From: Dokdonella sp. | GTDB lineage: Bacteria > Pseudomonadota > Gammaproteobacteria > Xanthomonadales > Rhodanobacteraceae | Assembly (NCBI RefSeq): GCF_019634775.1 | Contig: NZ_JAHCAS010000001.1 | Span: forward strand, 186,001 to 250,000 | DNA: 64,000 nucleotides | Direction of reading: 5' to 3' | Shown here: piece after piece, positions 49,009-58,753 of the stretch | How positions within the stretch are numbered: the stretch's first letter is position 1 | How the letters are laid out: every line of letters begins with the position of its first letter | Made by a program: the position numbers and the translations under genes | The notes under the pieces: model-generated | The model's input: the letters and a program-made list of their open reading frames with translations, nothing else | Told to the model about the DNA's origin: nothing | Databases searched by the model: none

Positions 49009-51480
49009 ATGAGAATCTTCTTCCGCTTGGCCCGCTGGGCGATCTATCTGGGTTTCGCGGGTGTCGTCCTCGGCGCCGCCGGTATCGGCATCGCGTACTG
49101 GCTGATCGCGCCGCGCCTGCCGTCGGTCGACAGCCTGAAGGACGTCCGCCTGCAGGTGCCGCTCAGGGTGCACTCGGCCGATGGCAAGCTGATGGCGACC
49201 TTTGGCGAAACACGTCGCATTCCGATCCGCATCGCCGATGTGCCGGACCCTCTGCGACAGGCGGTGATTTCGGCCGAAGACGCCGATTTCTACACGCACA
49301 GCGGCATCGACATCGGCGGCATCCTGCGCGCAGTCTGGCTGGTCGCCACGACCGGCAGCAAGCACGTGCCCGGCGGCAGCACCATCACCCAGCAGGTCGC
49401 GCGCCAGTTCTTCCTCAGTCCGGAAGTCACCTATACGCGCAAGCTGTCGGAGATGTTCCTGGCTTTCCGCATCGAGAGTGCACTCAGCAAGGACGAGATC
49501 CTCGAGCTGTACCTCAACAAGAGCTTTTTCGGCAATCGCGCCTACGGCGTCGCCGCAGCGGCCGAGTTCTACTACGGCAAGACGCTCGACCAGCTGAGCC
49601 TGGCCGAGTGCGCCATGCTGGCCTCGATCCCGAAGTTCCCGTCCACCGGCAATCCGCTCAACAACCCATCGCGCGCCCTGCTGCGTCGCACTTACGTGCT
49701 CGGCCGCATGCGCGAGCTTGGCTACATCGACCAGGCCGGATACGAGCAGGCCAATGGCGAACCCGACCAGGCCTTCGCTCACGAGCCGCCGATCGAGATC
49801 GAGGCGTCCTGGCTGGCCGAGATGGTGCGCCAGCAGGCGATCGAGCGGCTCGGCAACGATGCGCTCAACGACGGCTACGTGATCCGCACGACGATCGATT
49901 CGCGCGCACAAGAGGCCGCCAACAAGGCCTTGCGCGATGCCTTGCTCGCCTACGACGCGCGCCACGGTTACCGCGGTGCGGAAGCGCAGGTCGAAATCCC
50001 TGTCGATGCGCGCCCCGAGGAACTCGTGCGCCTGCTCGATGCCTATCGCAATGTGTCCGGACTGGCTCCGGGCTTGGTCGTCGAGGCCGATGCCGGACAT
50101 GCCGCCGTGCAGCTCGCCGACGGCCAGACCGTGGAGCTGCCGCTCGCCTCCGTGGCCTGGGCCCGCACCTACCTTGACGAAAGCCGCCGCGGCCCGGCGC
50201 CGAAGCGCGTCGACGAAGTGCTCAAGGTCGGCGACGTCGTGCGCGTCGTGCGCGACGCCGAGGACCAGTGGCAGCTCTCCCAGATTCCGGCCGTGCAAGG
50301 TGCCCTGGTTGGCCTCGACCCCGAGGACGGTGCGATCGTCTCGCTCGTCGGCGGCTTCAATTTCGGCCGCAGCAAGTTCAATCGCGCGACCCAGTCAAAC
50401 CGCAACCCGGGCTCGAGCTTCAAGCCGTTCCTCTACTCGGCCGCCTTCGAGCATGGCTATACGCCAGCCTCGGTCATCAACGACGCACCGCTGGTGTTCC
50501 CGGATCCGTCGCGCCCGAGCGGACTGTGGACACCATCCAACGAAGACGACAAGTTCGATGGACCGACGCGCCTGCGCGAAGCCCTGGTGCGCTCGCGCAA
50601 CCTTGTCTCGGTACGCTTGCTGGACGCACTCGGCGTGCAGTATGTGCACGAATTTGTCACGCGCTTCGGCTTCACCCCGCAGCAGGTGCCGCAGAACCTG
50701 TCGATGGCGCTCGGCACCGCAGCCGCCGCGCCGTTGACGATGGCGCGCGCGTATGCCGTTTTCGCCAACGGCGGCTTCCTCGTCGATCCGTACTTCATCA
50801 GCGAGATCGCCGATCGCGATGGCCGGGTGGTCTACCGTGCCGAGCCGTTGCGAGCATGCCGCGAGTGCCCGCAGCGCCTCGTCGAAGACGGTATCGCAGC
50901 AACGCCTCCGCTCGACTCGGCGGCCTCGGGCGGCATCCCGCTGATCGCCAGCGCGCAGGCTGCGTCGACGCCGCCGACGGGCGGCGAACCCCGCCTCGCC
51001 CCGCGAGTCATCGACCCCCGCAACGCCTATCTCGTCACCTCGCTGATGCGCGACGTCATCCGGCGTGGCACCGGCAGCGCAGCCCTCGTGCTCAAGCGCG
51101 GCGACCTTGCCGGCAAGACCGGCACGACCAACGAACATCGTGACACCTGGTTCTCCGGCTTCAACGCGCGCCTCGTCGCCACGACCTGGGTCGGTTTCGA
51201 CGACTTCACCCCGCTCGGGCGCGGCGAATACGGCGCCAAGGCGGCCTTGCCAGCATGGATCGACTTCATGCGCGAAGGTCTGCGCGATGTCCCCGAGCAG
51301 TCGTTCGACATGCCGCCCGGCATCAGCACGGCACGCATCGACCGCGCCAGCGGCCTGCTTGCTCCGGCCGGCGACCAGGATTCGATGATCGAATACTTCA
51401 AGACCGAAGACGTGGCTCGCCTGGCCACTCGCCCTGCGCAAGGCGAGGACGACCAGAACGAGGCCTACGACGTGTTCTGA
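49009..51480 (+). CDS. mrcA: Penicillin-binding protein 1A
   Basis: 823 residues. A membrane anchor (about 9-33) precedes the glycosyltransferase domain with catalytic Glu in ISAEDADFYTHSGID and GGSTITQQVARQF. An OB-like insert follows. The transpeptidase has SSFK (NPGSSFKPFLY), SRN (LVRSRNLVSVRLL) and KTG (LAGKTGTTNEHRDTW). It polymerises and cross-links peptidoglycan. The divergent arrangement with pilM is conserved in gammaproteobacteria. ATG 49009 is used; a TATACT box at 48952 may be its -10. Its last base overlaps the next gene. Confidence 0.95.
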   Translation: MRIFFRLARWAIYLGFAGVVLGAAGIGIAYWLIAPRLPSVDSLKDVRLQVPLRVHSADGKLMATFGETRRIPIRIADVPDPLRQAVISAEDADFYTHSGIDIGGILRAVWLVATTGSKHVPGGSTITQQVARQFFLSPEVTYTRKLSEMFLAFRIESALSKDEILELYLNKSFFGNRAYGVAAAAEFYYGKTLDQLSLAECAMLASIPKFPSTGNPLNNPSRALLRRTYVLGRMRELGYIDQAGYEQANGEPDQAFAHEPPIEIEASWLAEMVRQQAIERLGNDALNDGYVIRTTIDSRAQEAANKALRDALLAYDARHGYRGAEAQVEIPVDARPEELVRLLDAYRNVSGLAPGLVVEADAGHAAVQLADGQTVELPLASVAWARTYLDESRRGPAPKRVDEVLKVGDVVRVVRDAEDQWQLSQIPAVQGALVGLDPEDGAIVSLVGGFNFGRSKFNRATQSNRNPGSSFKPFLYSAAFEHGYTPASVINDAPLVFPDPSRPSGLWTPSNEDDKFDGPTRLREALVRSRNLVSVRLLDALGVQYVHEFVTRFGFTPQQVPQNLSMALGTAAAAPLTMARAYAVFANGGFLVDPYFISEIADRDGRVVYRAEPLRACRECPQRLVEDGIAATPPLDSAASGGIPLIASAQAASTPPTGGEPRLAPRVIDPRNAYLVTSLMRDVIRRGTGSAALVLKRGDLAGKTGTTNEHRDTWFSGFNARLVATTWVGFDDFTPLGRGEYGAKAALPAWIDFMREGLRDVPEQSFDMPPGISTARIDRASGLLAPAGDQDSMIEYFKTEDVARLATRPAQGEDDQNEAYDVF

Positions 51481-52094
51481 TGGTCCGTCGGCGTCACCAG
51501 ACTCACGCTGACGAAATACGGCGGCACATCGCCACCGAGGCGGCGCGCCTGATCGCCGAGAGCGGCCTGCGTGACTACCACGAGGCCAAACGCAAGGCGG
51601 CACTGCGTCTCGGGGTATTCGACGAGGCCACACTGCCGCGCAACCTCGAGGTCGAGGATGCCCTGCGCGAGCACCAACGCCTGTTCCAGGCGGATACGCA
51701 ACCGCGCGCACTGCGCCGCCTGCGCGAGGCCGCGGTCGAGGCGATGCGCTTCCTTGCCCGCTTCCAGCCACGTCTCGTCGGTGCGGTCCTCGAAGGCACG
51801 GCCGATGCGCATTCGGCGGTCCGCCTGCATCTGTTTGCCGACGATGTCCGCGACGTGCTGGCCCTGCTCGACGACCACGGCATTCCGTACGAGGAGGACA
51901 CGCACCTGCTCGCGACCGCGGTCGGACACGAGGTCGAAGTACCGTCCTTGCGGTTGTCGGCGGATGGTGTTGCCGTCGAGCTCATGCTGTTCGCATGCGA
52001 CGGCCTGCACCATGCCCCGCTCGACCGGGTGACGCGCAAGCCAATGCGCCGCGCCAGCCTGACTGCGGTCGAGGCGCTCGTTGCCGCAGACTGA
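51480..52094 (+). CDS. Unknown conserved protein coupled to mrcA
   Basis: 204 residues, soluble. The N-terminal pattern EIRRHIATEAARLIAESGLR, followed by DYHEAKRKAALRLGV, looks conserved. The second half resembles a nucleotidyltransferase-type alpha/beta fold (AVLEGTADAHSAVRLHLFAD, then VELMLFACDG). I do not recognise a named family. The start codon shares one base with the mrcA stop (TGATG), a sign of translational coupling, so it may assist cell-wall synthesis (inference). It is convergent with gltA. Confidence 0.75.
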   Translation: MVRRRHQTHADEIRRHIATEAARLIAESGLRDYHEAKRKAALRLGVFDEATLPRNLEVEDALREHQRLFQADTQPRALRRLREAAVEAMRFLARFQPRLVGAVLEGTADAHSAVRLHLFADDVRDVLALLDDHGIPYEEDTHLLATAVGHEVEVPSLRLSADGVAVELMLFACDGLHHAPLDRVTRKPMRRASLTAVEALVAAD

Positions 52095-52099
52095 CAGCA

Positions 52100-52114
52100 C
52101 CCGACCAGGTCGGG
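52100..52114. terminator. Small hairpin between convergent genes
   Basis: CCCGAC / GTCGGG with a three-base loop lies in the 29-bp gap between the mrcA-linked gene and gltA. There is no T-tract, so it is weak evidence. Confidence 0.35.
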
Positions 52115-52123
52115 TAGCTGCGG

Positions 52124-53416
52124 TCAGCGCTTGGCCATCTCGACGTAGTCGCGTGCCACGGCTCCCGTGTAGATCTGGCGCGGGCGACCGATCTTCGCAT
52201 CCGGGGTAAGGTGCTGCTCCAGCCAATGCGCGACCCAGCCCGCGGTGCGCGCGATCGCGAACATCACCGTGAACATCTCGGTCGGGATCTTCAGCGCCTT
52301 GTAGATGATGCCCGAGTAGAAATCGACATTCGGATACAGCTTGCGCTCGATGAAGTACGGATCCTTGAGCGCGACTTCCTCGAGCGCAACGGCGACGTCG
52401 AGCAGCGGATCGCTGACGTTGAGGTCGGCCAACACCTTGTGGGTCATCTCACGGATGATCGTCGCGCGCGGGTCAAAGTTCTTGTAGACGCGATGGCCAA
52501 AGCCCATCAGGCGGAAGCCCGAGTTCTTGTCCTTGGCCTTGGCCACCGCGCTGGCGACGTTCTTCGCGTCACCGATGTCCGTCAGCATCTCGAGCACAGC
52601 CTCGTTGGCACCGCCGTGGGCCGGCCCCCACAGGGCGGCGATGCCGGCGGCGACGCAGGCATACGGATTGGCACCGGTCGAGCCGACCAGACGCACCGTC
52701 GAGGTCGAGGCATTCTGCTCGTGGTCGGCGTGCAGGATGAACAGCAGGTCGAGCGCCTTGGCCACGACCGGGTTCAATTCCAGCGGCTCGCTCGGCACCT
52801 CGAACATCATGTGCAGGAAGCGCGTGACGTACTCGAGGTTGTTGCGCGGATAACGGATCGGCCAGCCGATCGATGAACGATACGCTGCAGCGGCGATCGT
52901 CGGCATCTTGGCGATGAGGCGAATCGCGGCCAGGCGACGCTGCTCGGGATCGTTGATGTCCAGCGTGTCGTGGTAGAAAGCGGACAACGAGGCGATCGAG
53001 GCCGACAGCACGGCCATCGGATGGGCGTCGTAGTGGAAGCCGCTCAGGAAGTTCTTCTGCGCCTCGTGCATCATCGTGTGATGCGTGACTTCGTGTTCAA
53101 AGTGCGCGAATTGCGCCTTGTCCGGCAGTTCGCCGTTGATCAGCAGATAGGCGACCTCGAGAAAACTCGACTGCTTGGCGAGTTGTTCGATTGGGTAGCC
53201 GCGATAGAGCAGGACGCCCTTGTCACCGTCGATGAAGGTAATCGAGCTGCGCGTGCTCGCGGTGGACACGAAGCCCGGATCGTAGGTGAAGTAACCGGTG
53301 TCCTTGTTGAGCTTGGCGATGTCGATGGCTGGATCGCCGAGCGTGCCGGTGACGATCGGCAACGTGGTGCTGCGGTCGTTGGCTGCATCGATGATCTGGA
53401 CGGATTTCTCGGACAC
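52124..53416 (-). CDS. gltA: Citrate synthase, type II
   Basis: 430 residues, typical of the hexameric proteobacterial enzyme. Catalytic histidines lie in [11 protein letters not shown] and [11 protein letters not shown], and the catalytic Asp in YPNVDFYSG. It condenses acetyl-CoA with oxaloacetate. GAGGAG stands seven bases before ATG 53416. It is a single gene with its own control region (53417-53797). Confidence 0.97.
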   Translation of the reverse strand: MSEKSVQIIDAANDRSTTLPIVTGTLGDPAIDIAKLNKDTGYFTYDPGFVSTASTRSSITFIDGDKGVLLYRGYPIEQLAKQSSFLEVAYLLINGELPDKAQFAHFEHEVTHHTMMHEAQKNFLSGFHYDAHPMAVLSASIASLSAFYHDTLDINDPEQRRLAAIRLIAKMPTIAAAAYRSSIGWPIRYPRNNLEYVTRFLHMMFEVPSEPLELNPVVAKALDLLFILHADHEQNASTSTVRLVGSTGANPYACVAAGIAALWGPAHGGANEAVLEMLTDIGDAKNVASAVAKAKDKNSGFRLMGFGHRVYKNFDPRATIIREMTHKVLADLNVSDPLLDVAVALEEVALKDPYFIERKLYPNVDFYSGIIYKALKIPTEMFTVMFAIARTAGWVAHWLEQHLTPDAKIGRPRQIYTGAVARDYVEMAKR

Positions 53417-53797
53417 GGCGGACTCCTCGGGGAAACGTGGCCGCGCGTCCTACGCGCGGAACCGACGGCAATCGGGAAAGCGCGGCGAAGAAGCCGCAGG
53501 CCCATCGCCCGCGGCGGGCAATGCGATGGGCCGAGTCCGCGGATTATTGCATAGCACCACGCATCCGTCCGATGGCGCCGGTCATGGACGACGGCGACAC
53601 CCAAACGCGAACGCCGGCGCGGGGCCGGCGTCGGGGAAACGAATCGAAGAGGAGCCGAAGATCGGGAATGAGGCGGCTGATCAGGCTTGCGCCCTCGCAC
53701 CCCGTCCCTGGCCCCTGCTCTTCACTAGTCCCTGTTCATCAATGGAGCCCGGCTCATCGAACTTTGATGCACTGGCCGGGATGGTTACATCCTGCAC
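53417..53797. other. Intergenic region between gltA and rpmE2
   Basis: A 381-bp gap. It holds the gltA leader, the hairpin at 53611-53631 and, near 53664-53745, weak members of the GGGAAT repeat family (ATCGGGAATGAG and CTAGTCCCTGTTC). I see no gene. A clear gltA promoter could not be assigned. Confidence 0.5.
53611..53631 (-). terminator. Hairpin downstream of rpmE2
   Basis: An eight-bp stem ACGCCGGC / GCCGGCGT with a five-base loop lies about 165 bp after the rpmE2 end on the minus strand. The T-tract is poor, so assignment is tentative. Confidence 0.4.
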
Positions 53798-54040
53798 TCA
53801 CTTCGCGTAGCGACGGCGGAACTTGTCGACGCGGCCGCCGGAATCAACGATCTTCTGCTTGCCCGTGTAGAACGGGTGCGACTGGCTTGAGATGTCGAGC
53901 TTGATCAGCGGGTACTCGTTGCCGTCTTCCCACTTGATCGTTTCCTTCGAAGCCATCGTCGAACGGGTCAGGATGGCGAATTCGCTGGAGAGGTCCTGGA
54001 AGACCACGTCGCGGTAATTCGGATGGATGTCGGACTTCAT
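53798..54040 (-). CDS. rpmE2: Ribosomal protein bL31, type B (zinc-free)
   Basis: 80 residues, full length for type [21 protein letters not shown] and the C-terminal [20 protein letters not shown] are typical. No CxxC zinc motif is present, so this is the zinc-independent paralogue that is normally induced under zinc shortage. No Zur-type operator was recognised upstream. Confidence 0.96.
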   Translation of the reverse strand: MKSDIHPNYRDVVFQDLSSEFAILTRSTMASKETIKWEDGNEYPLIKLDISSQSHPFYTGKQKIVDSGGRVDKFRRRYAK

Positions 54041-54129
54041 GGCGTCGTACCGGATGCTTGGACCAAAGGTTCTGGCCGGGGGAAAAGAGCGCGAGTATAG
54101 CCGGATGCGTGGAGTCCACGCAAGCGAAC

Positions 54130-55056
54130 TCAGGCACCGAGGGATGCCGCGACCAGGGCCTCGAAGCGTACCGGATCGACCGCGCCGATGATGCGCGCAT
54201 TCGGGCGCTGACCGAGGCGCCCATCCCAGTCAACGACCGTTGCTCCGCGCGTCAGGGCCCCATTCAGTTCGATCGCCGCGCTGCGTTCGACGACCGCAGT
54301 GGCGATGCCCGGCTCGAGTGCCACCGCCATCGCCAGCGCGTCGGCGGCCATCAGCGCCGGGCGGCCGTGTCCCCGCGTCCATTCACGCGTACGCCGCGAG
54401 ATTGCCGCGAAGAAGCGTGCGCGCGCATCGTCGACCGCCAGCCAGCGTTCGACCTTGGCGAAATCAAGCCCGTGGCGCAGGGTCGCCTCCCAATCGACCA
54501 GGTCGAACATCGGCCACTCGGAGAACACGACATGGGCGGCCTCGGGATCGAAGCCGATGTTGAACTCAGCCGGCACCCGATGCGTGTTGCCGCGCCCGGT
54601 GACGGCGCCGCCCATGACCACGAGGCGAGCGACCAGCGTCGGCAGGGCCGGTTCGAGCCGCAGGGCCAGGGCGAGATTGGTCAGCGGCCCCAATGCGACG
54701 AGGGTCAGTTCGCCGCGATGTTCACGGGCGAGGCGCACGAGCGCCAGCGCGGCGTGCTCGGCTTCCGGCTGGCGTCTCGTTGCCATGTAACCGGTATCGC
54801 CGAAGCCGTCGGCACCGTGCACGAAGGCCGCATCGTCGGCCGGCAGCACCAGCGGTCGCGCACACCCGGGAAACACCGGCGTGTCGGCGGCGACGACATC
54901 GACCAGCTTGAGCGCGTTGCGCACCGTATGCGCGAGACCGACGTTGCCGGCGGTGACGCACAAGCCAGCCACGCGTGCGTGATGATGCGCCATCAGGATG
55001 GCGAGGGCGTCGTCGACGCCCGGATCGGTATCGATGAGCAACGCTGCTTTCGTCAC
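54130..55056 (-). CDS. Inosine/uridine-preferring nucleoside hydrolase
   Basis: 308 residues. The calcium-binding motif DTDPGVDDA is at the N-terminus, with the later [20 protein letters not shown] and [15 protein letters not shown] segments typical of the family. It cleaves the N-glycosidic bond of nucleosides for salvage. The start is GTG 55056, overlapping the stop of the preceding gene (GTGA) and with GAGG five bases upstream, so the two are coupled. Confidence 0.93.
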   Translation of the reverse strand: MTKAALLIDTDPGVDDALAILMAHHHARVAGLCVTAGNVGLAHTVRNALKLVDVVAADTPVFPGCARPLVLPADDAAFVHGADGFGDTGYMATRRQPEAEHAALALVRLAREHRGELTLVALGPLTNLALALRLEPALPTLVARLVVMGGAVTGRGNTHRVPAEFNIGFDPEAAHVVFSEWPMFDLVDWEATLRHGLDFAKVERWLAVDDARARFFAAISRRTREWTRGHGRPALMAADALAMAVALEPGIATAVVERSAAIELNGALTRGATVVDWDGRLGQRPNARIIGAVDPVRFEALVAASLGA

Positions 55057-56027
55057 GGAAGCCTCGAACTGTCTCGGGGCGGCGATGATCGCACGAGCCC
55101 ATCGGTCTCCGCTGTCTGCAAGCGGCAGCCGTACACCTCGGCCAGTCGCTCACGCGCATGCCGTTCGGGATCGTCCAGCACAATCGCATTGGCCTCAACA
55201 TGCAGGCCGAGTGCGGACAGCAGACGGCGCCACATGGATCCGAGCCGACGCCGGGTAGCGCCATGCAGGTGGATCACGCGGTCCGCCATGCCGGGCAGCT
55301 CGACGAACACGTGCCCGCGTCTCTTCAGCTCGGCATGCACGAGGGCGCCGGTATCGAAGTCGGTGACACAGGGCCTGACCGGTCGATGGCGCGGGTCGGC
55401 AGCCAGGCCGAACAGGCGCCGCAGCGGCAGGCGCCAGCGCAGCGCGAACAGGCGCGACAACCATGACGACCATGGCAGTTCGTCGTGCTGGCGTCGCTGG
55501 CGGAACGAGATGCCCGACTCGACCACCTCGACCACGACATCGCGTCGCAACAAGACCAGTGGAATCCACATGCGTTCGCTGTACCGCGCAACACCCCTCG
55601 AGAACCCGTGCTCGTGGCCGAGTTCGGCCGGTCCATGTAGCAGTCCGCCGCCATACGCCGTCGGCGTGCCGAGCACGGCCGTCTCGAGCTCGCTCGGAAG
55701 CCGCATGTCGAGGAGTTCGAGGTCGGAATCGACCAGCAGGACCAGCGGCGCGCGCAGCTCGGCGAGCAGGCGATCGAGGGTTGCGCCATGCGGGCGCAGG
55801 GGCATGCGCAGATGGAAGAATCGCAGCTCCCAGGCTGCGGCGACACGACGAAAGTGCAGCGTCGATGCATCGCCTGGCGCACAGTCGACGACGAGAACCG
55901 GATAGTCACCGGCGCGCAAGACCGAGACGAGTGCGAGGGTCGACACCCACGGCGTGCCGCAATCGATGATGACCGCGATCCTCGCCAGCGGCCCCAGTGC
56001 GGCGGGCGATTCGATGCTTTCCATCAT
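55053..56027 (-). CDS. Glycosyltransferase-like protein
   Basis: About 324 residues with a GT-A-type start (IAVIIDCGTPWVSTLALVSV, VLVVDCAPGD) and a DxD-type LLVDSDLELLDM. That resembles glycosyltransferase family 2-like proteins, but the rest is divergent. No membrane helix is present. I give ATG 56027; an in-frame GTG at 56054 would add nine residues. It is coupled to the nucleoside hydrolase gene, an unusual pairing whose meaning is unclear. Confidence 0.65.
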   Translation of the reverse strand: MMESIESPAALGPLARIAVIIDCGTPWVSTLALVSVLRAGDYPVLVVDCAPGDASTLHFRRVAAAWELRFFHLRMPLRPHGATLDRLLAELRAPLVLLVDSDLELLDMRLPSELETAVLGTPTAYGGGLLHGPAELGHEHGFSRGVARYSERMWIPLVLLRRDVVVEVVESGISFRQRRQHDELPWSSWLSRLFALRWRLPLRRLFGLAADPRHRPVRPCVTDFDTGALVHAELKRRGHVFVELPGMADRVIHLHGATRRRLGSMWRRLLSALGLHVEANAIVLDDPERHARERLAEVYGCRLQTAETDGLVRSSPPRDSSRLP

Positions 56028-56090
56028 GCAGAGACGTGTTTCGACACCGGACACACCGGCCGTCCAATCTGCCCGTCGCCGCCCCTGCGT

Positions 56091-58328
56091 TCAAGCATCG
56101 GCATAGCGCTCCGCGCCGCCAATCCAGCGCATGACCAGCCGGTCCACGAGCGCGGGATGCTCTTCGAGCATGACCGCAGCGATACGCTGCACCGGCGCGA
56201 GCAGGTCGGCATCGCGCGCGAGATCGGCCATGCGGAAGACGAGACGGCCGGTCTGGCGCGTGCCCAGCATCTCGCCGGGCCCGCGCAGGGCAAGATCCTT
56301 CTCGGCAATGATGAAGCCATCGTTGGTCTCACGCATTGTCTCCAGGCGTTCGCGCGCAAGTGCCGACAATGGTGCCTGATACATCAGCACACAGGTCGAA
56401 GCACGCGCACCGCGGCCGACCCGGCCGCGCAACTGATGCAACTGGGCAAGACCCAGACGCTCGGCGTTCTCGATCACCATCAGGCTCGCGTTCGGCACGT
56501 CGACACCGACTTCGATCACGGTGGTGGCGACCAACACGGCGATTTCACCGCGACGAAACGCTTCCATCATCGCCTGTTTCGCGTCCGGCCTGAGCCGTCC
56601 ATGGACGAGGCCCACGGACAAGCCGGGCAGGGCTGCGACGAGATCCGCATGTGCGACTTCAGCTGCCTGCGCCGCGCTGTCGCCGGACTCCTCGATGAGG
56701 GTGCAGACCCAGTACACCTGGCGACCGTCTGCACAAGCCTCGCGGATGCGCTCGACAATCTCGTTGCGACGAGCCGACGACACGACCACGGTCTTCACCG
56801 GCGTGCGACCCGGCGGCAGTTCATCGACCACCGAGACATCGAGATCCGCGTAGGCTGCCATCGCCAGTGTGCGTGGGATGGGCGTGGCGGTGAGCACGAG
56901 TTGGTGCGGAACCAACCAATCGGCGCAAGCATCGTGATCGGCATCCATGCCTCGCCCTCGCGGCGCTTGAGGCGCGATCGCCGGTTCCACCGAACCTTCC
57001 GTGGTGCGCTGCCGCTCGGCATCCATGCCTCGCCCTCGCGGCGCTTGAAGCGCCGCTCGACCCTTGTCTCTGAGTGCCAGGCGCTGATGCACACCGAAGC
57101 GGTGCTGTTCGTCGATGACGACAAGGCCGAGGCGGGCGAACACGACGTCCGGCTGCATCAGTGCATGCGTACCGACCACGATCGGCGCACCTTCGGCCAC
57201 AGCGGCGAGCGCCGCTCGACGCGCCCGCCCCTGCACCTTGCCGGCCAGCCAGACCGGCTCGATGCCGAGCGGAGCGAACCATGCCGTCAGGCTGCGCAGG
57301 TGTTGCTCGGCGAGCAACTCGGTGGGTGCCATCAGGGCAACCTGCGCTCCGCTCTCGATCGCTGCCGATGCAGCAAGCGCAGCAAGGACGGTCTTGCCGG
57401 AGCCGACATCACCCTGCACGAGACGCAGCATCGGCTCGGCACGGGAGAGATCGTCGAGAATCTCGCTGCCGACCTTGCGTTGCGCGCCGGTCAGCGCGAA
57501 CGGGAGCGAAGCCAGCAGGCGCTCGCGCAAACGGCCATCGCCGACCAGCACCGGCGCGGCCTGTTCGCGCACCTGGGCGCGCAAGCGCTTGAGACTCAGG
57601 TGATGGGTCAGCAGTTCTTCGAAGGCGAGCCGCCGCTGGGCTGGATGTGTACCGGCAGCCAATGCGGCAACATCGGCGTCGGCGGGTGGTCGATGCACGA
57701 AACGCAAGGCTTCACACAACGAATGCAAGCCGAGCGGCACGCGCAGCGGCGCCGGGACCAGTTCGAGCACATCCCCCGCGGGCAGGCGTTCGAGGGCCGA
57801 CGCGACGAGGCCAGCGAGGCGACGCTGACCGAGCCCTTCGGTGACCGGATAGACCGGCGTCAGGCGCTCCTCGACGGCGACCGGGCCACCGATACGCTGG
57901 TACTGCGGATGCACGATCTCCGGCCCATGCGCGCCGATGCGCACCTCGCCGTAGCAGCGCAGTCGTGTCCCGGGGATGAACTGGTCGGCCTGCGCCTTGC
58001 GAAAATGGAAGAAGCGCAGGGTCAGCGTTGCTCGGCTGTCGTCGTCGATGGCGACACGCAGCTGCGGACGAAAGCGAAACCCACGTTCGACCGCGCGCAC
58101 GACCCCTTCGACCTGTGCCGACCGACCGGCCACCAGTTCACGGATAGGCGTTACGCGCGTGCGGTCCTCGTAACGCAATGGCAGGTGGAACCAGAGATCC
58201 TGCACGCGTTCGATGCCGAGACGGGCCAGCGCCAGCGCGACCTGCGGACCGACCCCCGGCAGGGTTTCCACGGAAGCGAGCCCCGGATCGCCCGCGGGCT
58301 CTGCCGATACACCCCCCGCACATGGCAT
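56091..58328 (-). CDS. recG: ATP-dependent DNA helicase RecG with an in-frame insertion
   Basis: 745 residues. RecG remodels stalled replication forks. A wedge OB-domain (about 60-160) is followed by helicase motifs: Walker A GDVGSGKTVLAALA, DEQHRFGVHQRLALRDKG, TATPIPRTLAMAAYADLDV, LVATTVIEVGVDVPNASLMV and HQLRGRVGRG. Between DEQHRFG and TATPIP there are about 44 more residues than in E. coli RecG (recalled from memory). They contain QAPRGRGMDA twice, encoded by two identical 32-bp repeats (56939-57048). The frame is kept, so the protein may still work. Confidence 0.93.
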   Translation of the reverse strand: MPCAGGVSAEPAGDPGLASVETLPGVGPQVALALARLGIERVQDLWFHLPLRYEDRTRVTPIRELVAGRSAQVEGVVRAVERGFRFRPQLRVAIDDDSRATLTLRFFHFRKAQADQFIPGTRLRCYGEVRIGAHGPEIVHPQYQRIGGPVAVEERLTPVYPVTEGLGQRRLAGLVASALERLPAGDVLELVPAPLRVPLGLHSLCEALRFVHRPPADADVAALAAGTHPAQRRLAFEELLTHHLSLKRLRAQVREQAAPVLVGDGRLRERLLASLPFALTGAQRKVGSEILDDLSRAEPMLRLVQGDVGSGKTVLAALAASAAIESGAQVALMAPTELLAEQHLRSLTAWFAPLGIEPVWLAGKVQGRARRAALAAVAEGAPIVVGTHALMQPDVVFARLGLVVIDEQHRFGVHQRLALRDKGRAALQAPRGRGMDAERQRTTEGSVEPAIAPQAPRGRGMDADHDACADWLVPHQLVLTATPIPRTLAMAAYADLDVSVVDELPPGRTPVKTVVVSSARRNEIVERIREACADGRQVYWVCTLIEESGDSAAQAAEVAHADLVAALPGLSVGLVHGRLRPDAKQAMMEAFRRGEIAVLVATTVIEVGVDVPNASLMVIENAERLGLAQLHQLRGRVGRGARASTCVLMYQAPLSALARERLETMRETNDGFIIAEKDLALRGPGEMLGTRQTGRLVFRMADLARDADLLAPVQRIAAVMLEEHPALVDRLVMRWIGGAERYADA
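56939..57048 (-). repeat. Two identical 32-bp direct repeats inside recG
   Basis: The 32-bp unit (beginning CGGCATCCATGCCTCGCC on the plus strand) occurs at 56939-56970 and 57017-57048, a period of 78 bp, which is 26 codons. Each copy encodes QAPRGRGMDA in recG. It appears to be an inserted repeat, not original helicase sequence. Confidence 0.9.
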
Positions 58329-58348
58329 GGGCCGTTGTCCGGCGCGCG

Positions 58349-58735
58349 TCAGGAGAACGCCACGATCATGTCGATCTCGACTTGCGCGCCACGCGGCAGC
58401 GACGCCACGCCGATCGTCGAGCGTGCCGGATACGGCTCGCGGAAATAACGCTTCATGACCTCGTTGACCGCAGCGAAATTGCCGAGGTCGGTGAGATAGA
58501 TGCCGACGCGGGCGACGTCGTCGAAGCTCGCGCCTGCTGCGCCCAGCACGGCAGCGAGGTTCTCGAACACCCGCGTGGCCTGCGCCGAGATGTCGCCGGC
58601 AACCAGTTCACCCGTGGCTGGGTCGAGCGGTGTCTGGCCGGAAAGGTAAAGGGTGTCTCCGACGCGCACGGCCTGCGAATACGGGCCGATCGCAGCCGGT
58701 GCCTGGTCGGAGTGGATGATGGTTCGCTGACTCAT
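58349..58735 (-). CDS. ridA: RidA-family enamine/imine deaminase
   Basis: 128 residues. The conserved features are [33 protein letters not shown], and the C-terminal [19 protein letters not shown] with the catalytic Arg. It detoxifies reactive enamines made by PLP enzymes. It lies between spoT and recG, 18 bp after spoT, as in related genomes. Confidence 0.96.
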   Translation of the reverse strand: MSQRTIIHSDQAPAAIGPYSQAVRVGDTLYLSGQTPLDPATGELVAGDISAQATRVFENLAAVLGAAGASFDDVARVGIYLTDLGNFAAVNEVMKRYFREPYPARSTIGVASLPRGAQVEIDMIVAFS

Positions 58736-58753
58736 GCGGAAGGCCTTCGGGGA

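Noticed and set aside
56939..57048. The two 32-bp units in recG as a mini CRISPR
   Set aside because: There are only two repeats, they lie inside an intact helicase frame, and no cas genes are nearby.
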